A DNA stretch of 33,110 nucleotides. Source: an uncultured Sphingomonas sp. Lineage in GTDB: Bacteria > Pseudomonadota > Alphaproteobacteria > Sphingomonadales > Sphingomonadaceae. The stretch is taken from contig CAJYOI010000052.1 in assembly GCA_913776045.1 (NCBI GenBank), forward strand, positions 1 through 33,110, in the 5' to 3' direction. Made by a program: the position numbers and the translations under genes. Below the pieces are notes generated by a model. It searched no databases and was not told where the DNA came from. It saw only the letters and a list, made by a program, of their open reading frames with translations. Every line of letters starts with the position of its first letter. Within the stretch, counting starts at the first letter, position 1. Shown here one piece after another: positions 15,460-23,589 of this stretch.

Positions 15460-16563
15460 TTACTTGTACCGACCCCAGGTGAAGCGCGAGCTGAGCGCAA
15501 AATTCCACACCGCGGCGACGACGATGCCGGCCAGCGACGATGCCGCCCAGCCGCCCTGCTGAACCTCGTGCAGGAACGACGCGACGCCGACGTTGGCCGC
15601 GCCGCCGATCGAGCAGACCAGGCAGAAGCTGACCCAGCCGCTGAGCAATGCCTTCGCGCCGGTCAGGCGGCGGTCGCGATAGGTTAGCGCGTTGTTCAGG
15701 AAGAAGTTGAACGTCATCGCGACCAATGTCGCGACGATCGTCGCGGCGATGAAATTGACCCCCAGTGCCTGGAAGAACAGCCAGACGGTCGCGAGATGCA
15801 CCGCCGCACCCATAGCGCCGATCGCGGAGAACATCGCGAAGCGCACCGGAACGATCTTGCCGAACATCCGATCGTACAGCGCGATCAGATATTCCATCGC
15901 GACGACGTGATCGAGCTTGCTCTCCCCCGCCTCGCGCGTGCGGAACACGTACGGAAGCTCGCGGAAGCGTAGCGGCTCCGGACTGGCGGTCATGATGTCG
16001 AGCAGGATCTTGAAGCCGATCCCCGACAGCTTCGGCGCGATCATGCGCAGCCGATCGGCGCGGATCGCGAAGAAGCCCGACATCGGATCACTTAGGTCCT
16101 GCGCGAGCACGCGGCGCGACAGCTTGGTCGCCAGCGCCGACTTGGCGACGCGGTCGCTGTCCCAGTCGCCCAACCCGCCGCCATCGACGAACCGCGAGCC
16201 GACGACCACATCGAGCGTCGCATCATCCTGGAACGCCGCCAGCATCTTGGGCAGTAAGGTTTCGTCGTGCTGCAGGTCGCCGTCGATGACCGCGACGACC
16301 GGTGCGGCCGTTGCGCACATCCCCTCGATACACGCCGACGACAGGCCGCGCCTTCCGATGCGCTGGATGACGCGCACCCGCGTGTCGAGCCGTGCCAACT
16401 CGCGCGCCACGTCGGCGGTGCCGTCGGGCGAATCGTCGTCGACGAAGATCGCTTCCCATTTGTGACCAGCCAGCGCCTGGTCGAGCTTGGCGACCAACGT
16501 CGCGACGTTGTCGCGTTCGTTGAACACCGGCACGACGACCGCGATTTCCAGGAGGTCGCTCAC
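15460..16563 (-). CDS. GT2 glycosyltransferase fused to a GtrA-like membrane domain
   Basis: 367 residues. The N-terminal half is a family 2 transferase of the dolichyl/polyprenyl-phosphate sugar synthase type: [21 protein letters not shown], the IDGDLQHD metal motif (94-100), [10 protein letters not shown] and [11 protein letters not shown]. The C-terminal part (about 238-365) is a GtrA-like domain with about four helices ([36 protein letters not shown]). Such fusions make and flip a lipid-linked sugar for wall or LPS decoration. Translation starts with GTG 16563, which overlaps the leuB stop as GTGA, so it depends on leuB translation. The metabolic link to leuB is unclear; tight packing alone may explain it. 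Confidence 0.92.
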   Translation of the reverse strand: MSDLLEIAVVVPVFNERDNVATLVAKLDQALAGHKWEAIFVDDDSPDGTADVARELARLDTRVRVIQRIGRRGLSSACIEGMCATAAPVVAVIDGDLQHDETLLPKMLAAFQDDATLDVVVGSRFVDGGGLGDWDSDRVAKSALATKLSRRVLAQDLSDPMSGFFAIRADRLRMIAPKLSGIGFKILLDIMTASPEPLRFRELPYVFRTREAGESKLDHVVAMEYLIALYDRMFGKIVPVRFAMFSAIGAMGAAVHLATVWLFFQALGVNFIAATIVATLVAMTFNFFLNNALTYRDRRLTGAKALLSGWVSFCLVCSIGGAANVGVASFLHEVQQGGWAASSLAGIVVAAVWNFALSSRFTWGRYK

Positions 16564-17603
16564 AGCTGTCCCAGCACCGCGTCGCCCATCTGCGACGTCG
16601 TCAGCGTGCCCCCCAGGTCCGCCGTCCGCGCGCCCGCGACCAGCGCCGCGGTCACCGCCGCCTCGATCCGGTCGGCCGCCTCAGGGTTGTCGAGCGAATG
16701 GCGCAGCAGCATAGCCGCCGACAGGATCGTGGCGCACGGGTTGGCCTTGCCCTGCCCGGCGATGTCGGGCGCGGAGCCGTGGATCGGCTCGTACATGCCC
16801 TTGCCGCTGCCGTCCAATGAGGCCGAGGGGAGCATGCCGATCGATCCTGCGCACATGCTCGCCTGGTCGGACAGGATGTCGCCGAACAGGTTGCCGGTCA
16901 CGATCGTGTCGAACTGGCCCGGATTGCGCACCAGCTGCATCGCGGCGTTGTCGACGTACATATGGGTCAGTTCGACGTCGGGAAACTCCGCCGACACCTC
17001 GTTCACCACGTCGCGCCACAGCTGCGAGGTTTCCAGCACATTGGCCTTGTCGACCGAGCACAGCTTGCCCGTCCGGCCGCGTGCGGTCTGGAAACCGACG
17101 TGGGCGATGCGGCGCACCTGATCCTCGTCGTAGGACATGATGTCATAGCCCTCGCGGGCGCCGCCGGCGGTCTTGCGCTGGCCCTTTTCGCCGAAATAGA
17201 CGTCGCCGTTCAACTCGCGGACGATGACCAGGTCGATTGCACCGGCGACTTCGGGCTTCAGCGCGGAGGCATCCTCCAGTCCGGCGAACAGCTTGGCCGG
17301 GCGCAGGTTGGCGAACAGGCCGAGCGCCTTGCGCAGACCCAGGATCGCCTGCTCCGGTCTAAACGCGCGCTCCAGGCTGTCGTAGCGCGAATCCCCGACC
17401 GCACCGAACAGCACCGCATCGGCCTGTTGCGCCAGGTCGAGCGTCGAGACCGGCAGCGGGTGGCCGAGCGCTTCGTAGGCGGCCCCGCCGACCGGCGCGC
17501 TCTCGAACGTCAGGTCGAGGTCGAGCGCCTCGAGCACGCGCCGCGCCTCGGCTACGACTTCGGGTCCGATCCCGTCTCCGGGCAGCAGGGCGATCAGCGG
17601 CAT
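16560..17603 (-). CDS. leuB: 3-isopropylmalate dehydrogenase
   Basis: Catalyses the NAD-dependent oxidative decarboxylation of 3-isopropylmalate in leucine synthesis. The 347 residues carry all family motifs: [12 protein letters not shown] at the start, [83 protein letters not shown] and [18 protein letters not shown] 17603 follows GAGGG by nine bases; a longer reading from 17630 lacks such a site. No leucine-rich leader peptide or attenuator was seen between recO and this gene (52 bases). It overlaps the following glycosyltransferase by four bases. Confidence 0.97.
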   Translation of the reverse strand: MPLIALLPGDGIGPEVVAEARRVLEALDLDLTFESAPVGGAAYEALGHPLPVSTLDLAQQADAVLFGAVGDSRYDSLERAFRPEQAILGLRKALGLFANLRPAKLFAGLEDASALKPEVAGAIDLVIVRELNGDVYFGEKGQRKTAGGAREGYDIMSYDEDQVRRIAHVGFQTARGRTGKLCSVDKANVLETSQLWRDVVNEVSAEFPDVELTHMYVDNAAMQLVRNPGQFDTIVTGNLFGDILSDQASMCAGSIGMLPSASLDGSGKGMYEPIHGSAPDIAGQGKANPCATILSAAMLLRHSLDNPEAADRIEAAVTAALVAGARTADLGGTLTTSQMGDAVLGQL

Positions 17604-17655
17604 CAGTGTAAACCCTCGTTGAGCGGGCACGCCCTCCCTTCCGGGGCGCGCAGTG

Positions 17656-18387
17656 TCAAGAGAGAGCGCGTTTCATCCGCGCAACCAATCGCTCGCGTGC
17701 GGCCAGCGGCTCGGCGGCACGGCCGTGGAGCAGGTCGCGTTCGAGGAAGCGGCCGGTCAGCGCCAGGCCGTCGAGAATGTCGTCCCAATCGGCCGCACCA
17801 CCGCCCTGCAGGAACGGCGGACAGCGCAGCAGCCGCGTCTCATAGCCCACCGCCGCCGCCCGGCTAACCGCGCCGCCGCTTTTAGGGCTGACATAGGCCA
17901 GATCCTCGGTCGCGCCGGTCGCGACGCATTCGGACAGGTCGAGCCCGAAGCCCATTTCAGCGAGCAGCAGCAGTTCGTACCGCACCAGCGCCACCGCCCA
18001 GCCCCGCGCGCCGGGCGCCGCCTCCACCGCATCGATCACGCCTGAGAGCGCCGCGTGGACCTGCGGGGACGCCTGCGCCTCGGGCAGCGCGGCGGCGGTC
18101 AGCGCGGTCACCCAGTCGAGGGCGGCGGCGGCGAGCGGTTCGGCGTAGAGCGGCGCGCGGCTGGTGATGAGTTCGACGGTCAGGCTGGCCAAAGCCTCCT
18201 CAGTGCGCGCGCGCCATTCGCCGAGAATAGTGTTGGCGGGTTGCAGGACGGGGCGCAGCGTCCGGCCATGCCCGCCGCGGACATAGCCGGGCTGGACACC
18301 GTCGTCCGGGGTCAGCGCGCGAACGATCGCGCCGTGCTCGCCGTGGGGACGGACGGCCAGGACGATGGCGGGCGCGCGGAGGTGCAT
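17656..18387 (-). CDS. recO: DNA repair protein RecO
   Basis: RecO of the RecFOR pathway, which anneals DNA and loads RecA on gapped DNA. 243 residues: an N-terminal OB-fold region ([31 protein letters not shown], then [21 protein letters not shown]) and a helical C-terminal region ([44 protein letters not shown]). This matches sphingomonad RecO proteins as I know them. ATG 18387 is the family start. It lies 52 bases upstream of leuB on the same strand and just downstream of an inverted pair of palindromic repeats that fills the gap to the previous gene. Confidence 0.9.
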   Translation of the reverse strand: MHLRAPAIVLAVRPHGEHGAIVRALTPDDGVQPGYVRGGHGRTLRPVLQPANTILGEWRARTEEALASLTVELITSRAPLYAEPLAAAALDWVTALTAAALPEAQASPQVHAALSGVIDAVEAAPGARGWAVALVRYELLLLAEMGFGLDLSECVATGATEDLAYVSPKSGGAVSRAAAVGYETRLLRCPPFLQGGGAADWDDILDGLALTGRFLERDLLHGRAAEPLAARERLVARMKRALS

Positions 18388-18402
18388 GGAACCGATGTAG
18401 GC

Positions 18403-18460
18403 GATCCTCCCCGGCACGGGGAGGGGGAGCGCGACGCGCAAGCGGCGTGGTGGAGGGGGC
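18403..18460. repeat. palindromic intergenic repeat, left copy
   Basis: Begins GATCCTCCCCGG and ends GGTGGAGGGGGC, with an internal CCCCGGCACGGGG hairpin. An inverted copy lies at 18489-18540, so the two can pair with each other or each fold alone. The layout is like REP/BIME-type elements common between sphingomonad genes. It starts 16 bases upstream of the recO start. Confidence 0.7.
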
Positions 18461-18488
18461 GGGCCGCGAGGGGTGTCCTGTGGAGAGA

Positions 18489-18540
18489 GCCCCCTCCACC
18501 AAGCTGCGCTTGGTCCCCTCCCCGCGGGCGGGGAGGATCA
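18489..18540. repeat. palindromic intergenic repeat, right (inverted) copy
   Basis: Begins GCCCCCTCCACC, the exact reverse complement of the left copy's end, and closes with CGGGGAGGATC, the reverse complement of the left copy's start. It contains its own CCCCGCGGGCGGGG hairpin and an AAGCTGCGCTT stem between. Its last bases overlap the stop codon (18538-18540) of the acyltransferase gene. Confidence 0.7.
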
Positions 18541-19434
18541 GCCTCGCCGTACGCGCTTCGCCAAGCTCTCAAGCCCGGCCCGCGCCACCACGCGCTTCGC
18601 CAGTGCCACGCCGCCATCGAACGCGCGCAGCGCCGCCACCGCCGCGCGGTTCGCCAGCGTCGGGCGCAGGAGAAGCAGATCGACGCATGCCACCCCGCCG
18701 GTGGAGAGCGTCCGCTTGTGCTGCCCCTCGCCCTCGGTGAAGTCGAACCGCGCGAAGCGACCTTCGGCCAGCAGGTCGCGCAAGGCTTCGACCTGAAGCA
18801 GCGTGCCCACCGACAATGCGCCGAACGCGGGGTCGTGCCCGACATATTCGTAGATCAGGTCGCGCCCGCGTGCGGGGCAATAGAGATATGCCGCCGGCAC
18901 GCCGTCGACGTCTAGCGTCCACGCCCGCATGTCATCCGCCGCCGCCAGCGCGGTCATCGTCGTGATGAAAGCGGGCGTGTCGGGCAGCGCGGCGCCGAGC
19001 AGGCGTTCCTGATAGGTCTTGGCCGCGATCCCGCGGGCGACCGAATGGAAGACGGCCATTTCATCGGGTGTGCGATAACGGTGGACGGTCAACGCGCCGG
19101 CCTTCTTTGCCTTGCGTTTGAGCGTCGAGCGGGTCGCGGACGACAGGCCGGTCCACCAGCCCTCCCCCACCGACAGGTCGACGTAATAGCGCGTGTAGCG
19201 CTGGCGGGGGACGACGATCAGCCCCTGCCCGACGGCAGCGACCGCGCGCTCCTGCGTCTCGGGCAGCGAGGTCACCAGATAGCCGTCCGCGCCGGTGAGC
19301 GGCGGCAGCGTCGGGCGGCGGTCGGCCAGCGCTTCGTCGAGCGACAGCGGCACGCGCGCCAGCCGTCGGTCGAGGCTGAACAGCGTCCGCGCGCCGACCT
19401 GGAATTTCAGGGGGATATGCGCCGCGACGCTCAC
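18538..19434 (-). CDS. GNAT/CelD-like N-acyltransferase
   Basis: 298 residues of the CelD/BcsL (FemAB-related) GNAT group. The C-terminal half shows AAYLYCPARGRDLIYEYVGHDPAFGALSVGTLLQVEALRDLLAEGRFARFDFTEGEG split over the family's typical strand-helix pattern, with TLKRKAKKAG and TYQERLLG earlier. Members move acyl groups onto saccharides or peptides of the envelope. The GTG at 19434 overlaps the deacetylase stop (GTGA), so it is coupled to that gene; deacetylation followed by re-acylation of a polysaccharide is a plausible joint task. Its stop codon overlaps the right palindromic repeat. Confidence 0.82.
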   Translation of the reverse strand: MSVAAHIPLKFQVGARTLFSLDRRLARVPLSLDEALADRRPTLPPLTGADGYLVTSLPETQERAVAAVGQGLIVVPRQRYTRYYVDLSVGEGWWTGLSSATRSTLKRKAKKAGALTVHRYRTPDEMAVFHSVARGIAAKTYQERLLGAALPDTPAFITTMTALAAADDMRAWTLDVDGVPAAYLYCPARGRDLIYEYVGHDPAFGALSVGTLLQVEALRDLLAEGRFARFDFTEGEGQHKRTLSTGGVACVDLLLLRPTLANRAAVAALRAFDGGVALAKRVVARAGLESLAKRVRRG

Positions 19435-20381
19435 GCCGCGCGTTCCGATACCAGGTTCGACCACATCTGCTCCGCCTGTCGCCAGCGCGTGCGCCAGGCG
19501 TTGGGGCCGAGCGGTGCGTCGTCGGCGGTCAGGCGAAGCGGCGGGCGGTCGGCGAAATGCGCGGTCGCCAGCACGTCGGCCCGCGCCTCCAGCAGGGCGC
19601 ACAGCGCATCGAAGCGGCGGACGTGGACGCCGTTGACGTGGGTGCCGGCGCGGTTGGCGAGCTCGAAGCCGTGACTGACGATCGTCACCGCGGCGTGGGT
19701 GCGCGCCGCGGCATGGTCGAGCGCGGCGCGCATCTCGCCCACCGACAGCGCGCAGAGCTGAAAGTGCCGCAGGGCGCCGGCACGATCCTCGATCACCGTC
19801 ACCGGAACTTCGATGAGGCCATTGCGCACGACCGGCGCGATCTGGCGGACGGGCAGCTGAATCGCGCTCGGCCAGGGATGATGCGCGCCATTGTGGCTGC
19901 TGTCATAAGCGAAGCCGAGTGACGTCAGCGCCGCCAGCGTGTCGTCGTTCGCGGCATAGCTGCCCGCCCGGAACGCGACCGGCATCGGCGCACCGCAGGC
20001 GACGAGCAGATCGCGCGCCTGTTCGAGCAGCGCGCGCTGTTCGGCGGGCGAATATTCGATCAGCTCGAACCGGGCGTGGGCGCTGCGATCGGCGGCGTCG
20101 GCCGCGGTCCAGTTGGGGTGCAGGTGCAGCTGCACCTCCTGACCCGCGGCCAGGATCGCCTCCACCACCCGCGCGACATGGTCGCGACCGTGGACGAGCG
20201 CGGGCATTGGATCGACGAAGAAGGTCGCCTTCACCCCATGCCGCCGGAGCATTTCCAGCTGATAGGCGACGCCGACCCCGGCAGGCTCCAGCGATCGACG
20301 GACGATCTCTTCGGTCGGCAGCCCGGCGGCGTGGTGGCGCCACATCAGTTCGGTGTCGATGGTCAGGAAAACGGCGGTCAT
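19431..20381 (-). CDS. polysaccharide deacetylase family protein
   Basis: 316 residues with a NodB-like carbohydrate esterase fold. MTAVFLTIDTELMW at the start holds the catalytic Asp9 and Glu11 region; the metal-binding HxH is in EVQLHLHPN (His86, His88). ATFFVDP, VAFRAGSYAANDDTL and a C-terminal ATIVSHGFEL-like His segment (VTIVSHGFELAN) complete the core. It would remove acetyl groups from GlcNAc-type sugars of surface polymer or wall. There is no signal peptide, so it is cytoplasmic or acts on membrane intermediates. ATG 20381 is the start. The following acyltransferase gene starts inside its stop codon, so they form a pair. Confidence 0.87.
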   Translation of the reverse strand: MTAVFLTIDTELMWRHHAAGLPTEEIVRRSLEPAGVGVAYQLEMLRRHGVKATFFVDPMPALVHGRDHVARVVEAILAAGQEVQLHLHPNWTAADAADRSAHARFELIEYSPAEQRALLEQARDLLVACGAPMPVAFRAGSYAANDDTLAALTSLGFAYDSSHNGAHHPWPSAIQLPVRQIAPVVRNGLIEVPVTVIEDRAGALRHFQLCALSVGEMRAALDHAAARTHAAVTIVSHGFELANRAGTHVNGVHVRRFDALCALLEARADVLATAHFADRPPLRLTADDAPLGPNAWRTRWRQAEQMWSNLVSERAA

Positions 20382-20513
20382 GCGCGCGGATGTAACGCGC
20401 AGGGGGTGAAGAAATGGCGAAGGCCGAACGACGTGCGATGCGGCGAAGGTCACGAAGTTCACACCAAACGCGACTTTTCGCGCCGATCGGATGGCGGGCG
20501 GGACGGACCTGTC

Positions 20514-20544
20514 AAAGACGGCGCCCGATTGCGTGGGCGCTGTC
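20514..20544 (-). terminator. possible terminator after the DUF3857 gene
   Basis: On the minus strand GACAGCGCCC and GGGCGCCGTC flank an eight-base loop (20544 down to 20517), with a short TTT at the end. One A-C mismatch lies in the stem. It sits about 40 bases past the stop of the large secreted protein and about 135 bases before the deacetylase start. The T-run is short, so the call is tentative. Confidence 0.4.
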
Positions 20545-20582
20545 AGCAAAACAGGAAATTTCCTACATTGCAAGCCCGTCCA

Positions 20583-23393
20583 TCAGGCGGTCACACCATA
20601 GCGAGCGTACATCTTGTCGATCGTCGGCTGGATCAGACGGGCGCCCTTCAGATCGAGATCGCCCTCTGCGACACGGCCGACCTTGCGCCGGATCACGCCG
20701 CGCAGGAACAGGCTGGCGGGCATGTTGGGCGACTGATCGAGTGCGGCGTCGAGGTCGGCAAGCGCTTCCTCCGCGCGACCCATCCTCCAATAGACCAACG
20801 CCCGACTGTCGAGCGCGCCGGCCGACGACTCAGCCAGTTCGATCGCCTTGGTGCAGTCCTTGAGCGCGGTATCCAGCGCAATCGTGCGCGTGCCCTTCAG
20901 CCAGCAGCGTTCGTTGAGCAGGAAGGGCACGCCCGGACGTTCGGCGATGGCGTCGTCCAGCGTTTGCATCGCGCCGGTCACATCGCCGCTGTTGGCGAGC
21001 ACCGTCCCCTTCAGCGCGACCGCGCCGTCGACGCCTTCGCCGCCCTGGTCGATCCGGCTTTGGATCCGCGCCAGCGCGCCCTTCACGTCGCCACCCTCCG
21101 CCTCGCGCTCCGCCAGCCAGAGCACGGCGTCGTCGGAGCCCGGATCGAGCGCGACCGCCGCCTTTGCGTCCGCCAGCGCCTTCGCCTGATCGCCGCTGAT
21201 GTCGTACAGCCGCGACCGCGCGATCAGGCGGTTTGCGGTTTCGGCGATGGCCAGCAGCTTCGTCGCGTCGTCGATCGCAGCGCGATAGTCGAAGATGCCG
21301 CTGTGGAAGCTCTGCAGGCTTTCATAGCCGGTGACATCGGTCGGATCGTCGGCCATCCGCAGCGGGATCGCCTTGCGATAGGCCGCCTCCAGCGCGGCAT
21401 AGCGCGCCTTGCCGGCCAGCACCTGCTGCCAGCGCGGCGTCAGGTCGGCCGGGGCGACACCGCGCAGGGTTCGCGTGCGCGCCTGGGCCAGCTTCGCGCG
21501 TTCGGCCGCGATCGCGTCCGGTGCGATTTCGGCGCCGCTGCCATCCGACCGTTCGTCTACCACGATATTGTCGCCGGTCAGGCTCGCCTTGCGCGTGATG
21601 GTGACACCGGCGATCGTCGTCGCGAGCGCGGCATCGCCCTCCAGCGTGATGCCGCGGCCGCCGTCGGGCAGCTTGACCGCGGTGAGGTAATGGCTGCCGG
21701 CGGGGCGGCCGGTCGACACCGGCAGGCCGCGCCAGGCGGGGCGCGAGCGATCCGGGTCGAAGCGGATCTGCGACACCGCCTTGTCCAGACCGATCCGGCG
21801 GCGCTTGCGGTCGTACCGCCATTCGGTCGTCAGGATGCCCGATGCGGTGATGGTCGTGACGCCGGTGGCGGGATCGTGGCGCATGCCTGTGTCGGTCAGT
21901 TGCGCCGTCCCGACATATTCCTGCACGGCGCTACCGATCATCTCGCGCTTCTGCTTCGCATCGGCCTGCGTCGCGGCCATGTTGAGCATCGCCGCGAACG
22001 GCCCGCGCAACTGCACCTCGGTCGTGAACAGGCTGGGCAGTTCGATGCCTGCGGTCTGGTCGAACCGGGTCGTGACGGTCAGGTCGGGCCGGGCATTGGC
22101 GTGCGTCGCCAGCGGCATCAGGTCCGCGCCGTCCGTCCGCAGCGGCAGCACGGCGCCGAACGCGGGCGTGTCGCCGATGTCGGCCAGCCGCGATCCGTTG
22201 CCGGTCCCGTCCAGCCAATAGCTGCGCCCGCCGATCTCGGCCCGGACGATGACGTGATCGAACGCGCCCGGCATCGGCAGCCGCGCGTTGACCATGTCGC
22301 CGGTATCGACCGACGCCAGTACCGGTTCGGCGGTGATCCCTAGGTCGCGCAGCATGGCGGTCAGCATCAGCGTCTTCGCCTTGCAGTCGCCGTAGCGCAG
22401 TTCCCACGTCTTCGCCGGGCTCTGGGGCACGTAATTGCCGCCGTTCATGCCGAGCGCGAGATAGCCGATCTGGTCCTGCACCAGCTGCAACGCCGCTGCC
22501 GCGCGCTTCAGCGGGTCGGTGTCGGCCGCGGCGATCTTCGCGACTTCGGCCGCCAGCGGGGATCCCTTCGCGATCGTGCCCTGCGTCGCATAGAGCGGCG
22601 CCATGGTCCGCGACACCGCCGACCAGTCGGCGAAGCTGGTCGCATCGAGCATCAGCGGTTTACGGAAGCGTGCAGGAATGTCGTTGGGCAGGTCGGGCTG
22701 CTTCGCCAGCGGCAGCGGCACCTCGACCACGGCGAAGCCGTTCTCCACCTTGGGCGTCACGCTCGGCCCGTCGGCATAGCTCCGCCATTTGATCCGGCTG
22801 GCGACCGGCCAGGACGTGCGGTTGCGGCCGAAGATCAGACGGAACGGCTCGGCGGGCAGCGGCGCGGTCGCCTGCATCTCGCCCTTCAGCGCCTGATCGG
22901 TGTTGGTGGTCGACATGCGGACGCGCAGCACGTCGCCCAGCCGCAGCCCCTCGACGGCCAGCGTCGCGGTCAGCATGCCGTCCATCGTCCGGCGTTCGAG
23001 CTGCTGTTCGCGGCGGAGCACGGCGAACTTCTCGCCCTTGCCGGCCAGCACGTCGATCCGTTCGGCGCCACGCAGGATTTCGACCGAATGAACGATCAGG
23101 TCGCCCTTGTCGGGCATCCACGGCAGGGTAATCGTACCCAGCTGGGTCAGCAATTCGGGCGTCGCGACGCGCGTAGCGGTATCCAGATAAGTCCAGACCT
23201 TGCCATCCTGCAGCCGCTGCTGATTGTCGAACACCAGGATGACGGGCGCGGAGGCGTCGAGCTTCGTCGGATCGAGCGGTGGGGCTGCCGCCACCCACGC
23301 CGGCGCGGCGGCGTAGACGGGCTTGTCGCCGGCGTGAGCCGGGACGGACAGGATGATGGCGGCGGTGGTGGCGAGCAGGGATTTGACGGTCAT
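20583..23393 (-). CDS. secreted DUF3857 / transglutaminase-like / TPR protein
   Basis: 936 residues. A signal peptide (MTVKSLLATTAAIILSVPAHA) is followed by a DUF3857 beta-rich domain (about 45-250), then a transglutaminase-like cysteine domain with Cys337 in RYGDCKAKTLMLTAML, His380 in AFDHVIV and Asp395 in WLDGTGN forming the expected triad. After a long beta-rich region, TPR-type helices run from about 700 to the end (ALADAKAAVALDPGSDDAVLWLA; EEALADLDAALDQSPNMPASL). It should act in the periplasm on wall or envelope proteins; the reaction is not known. ATG 23393 sets the signal peptide. Confidence 0.88.
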   Translation of the reverse strand: MTVKSLLATTAAIILSVPAHAGDKPVYAAAPAWVAAAPPLDPTKLDASAPVILVFDNQQRLQDGKVWTYLDTATRVATPELLTQLGTITLPWMPDKGDLIVHSVEILRGAERIDVLAGKGEKFAVLRREQQLERRTMDGMLTATLAVEGLRLGDVLRVRMSTTNTDQALKGEMQATAPLPAEPFRLIFGRNRTSWPVASRIKWRSYADGPSVTPKVENGFAVVEVPLPLAKQPDLPNDIPARFRKPLMLDATSFADWSAVSRTMAPLYATQGTIAKGSPLAAEVAKIAAADTDPLKRAAAALQLVQDQIGYLALGMNGGNYVPQSPAKTWELRYGDCKAKTLMLTAMLRDLGITAEPVLASVDTGDMVNARLPMPGAFDHVIVRAEIGGRSYWLDGTGNGSRLADIGDTPAFGAVLPLRTDGADLMPLATHANARPDLTVTTRFDQTAGIELPSLFTTEVQLRGPFAAMLNMAATQADAKQKREMIGSAVQEYVGTAQLTDTGMRHDPATGVTTITASGILTTEWRYDRKRRRIGLDKAVSQIRFDPDRSRPAWRGLPVSTGRPAGSHYLTAVKLPDGGRGITLEGDAALATTIAGVTITRKASLTGDNIVVDERSDGSGAEIAPDAIAAERAKLAQARTRTLRGVAPADLTPRWQQVLAGKARYAALEAAYRKAIPLRMADDPTDVTGYESLQSFHSGIFDYRAAIDDATKLLAIAETANRLIARSRLYDISGDQAKALADAKAAVALDPGSDDAVLWLAEREAEGGDVKGALARIQSRIDQGGEGVDGAVALKGTVLANSGDVTGAMQTLDDAIAERPGVPFLLNERCWLKGTRTIALDTALKDCTKAIELAESSAGALDSRALVYWRMGRAEEALADLDAALDQSPNMPASLFLRGVIRRKVGRVAEGDLDLKGARLIQPTIDKMYARYGVTA

Positions 23394-23559
23394 GGCCGCA
23401 GCATAGGCGGCAGCGGGCGGTCGGCAAGCTGGGATGTCGGTCGGATCGGTTGTAATTTGCGTTGAGTGGAGGGGAGTCTGGGGAACCAACGCGCGCCGCG
23501 GCGAAGCCGCGTCGTCGGACGGGGCCTTGGCGGCCCTGCCGGCCGGCCTTGCGCGAGGG

Positions 23560-23581
23560 GCGATTAGCTGGCGCTAATCGC
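23560..23581 (-). terminator. perfect hairpin after uvrC, possible terminator
   Basis: GCGATTAGC (23560-23568) and GCTAATCGC (23573-23581) pair perfectly over nine bases with a four-base TGGC loop. It begins eight bases past the uvrC stop on the minus strand. No T-run follows, so it may be a weak terminator, an RNA-protecting 3' hairpin, or a copy of a mobile palindrome. A second hairpin (CGCGGC-GAA-GCCGCG, 23497-23511) lies just beyond. Confidence 0.45.
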
Positions 23582-23589
23582 TGCCCGGG

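Noticed and set aside
17604-17655. Possible leucine attenuator before leuB
   Set aside because: Only 52 bases lie between recO and leuB and no Leu-rich leader or competing hairpins were seen.
20553-20562. GGAAATTTCC palindrome after the DUF3857 gene
   Set aside because: A 10-base palindrome alone is too short to support an operator and no second copy or regulator is nearby.
20076-22343. A 755-codon open frame on the plus strand opposite the DUF3857 gene
   Set aside because: Its product is Arg/Gly/Ala-rich low-complexity sequence, as expected for antisense frames in high-GC DNA; the minus-strand frame has recognisable domains.
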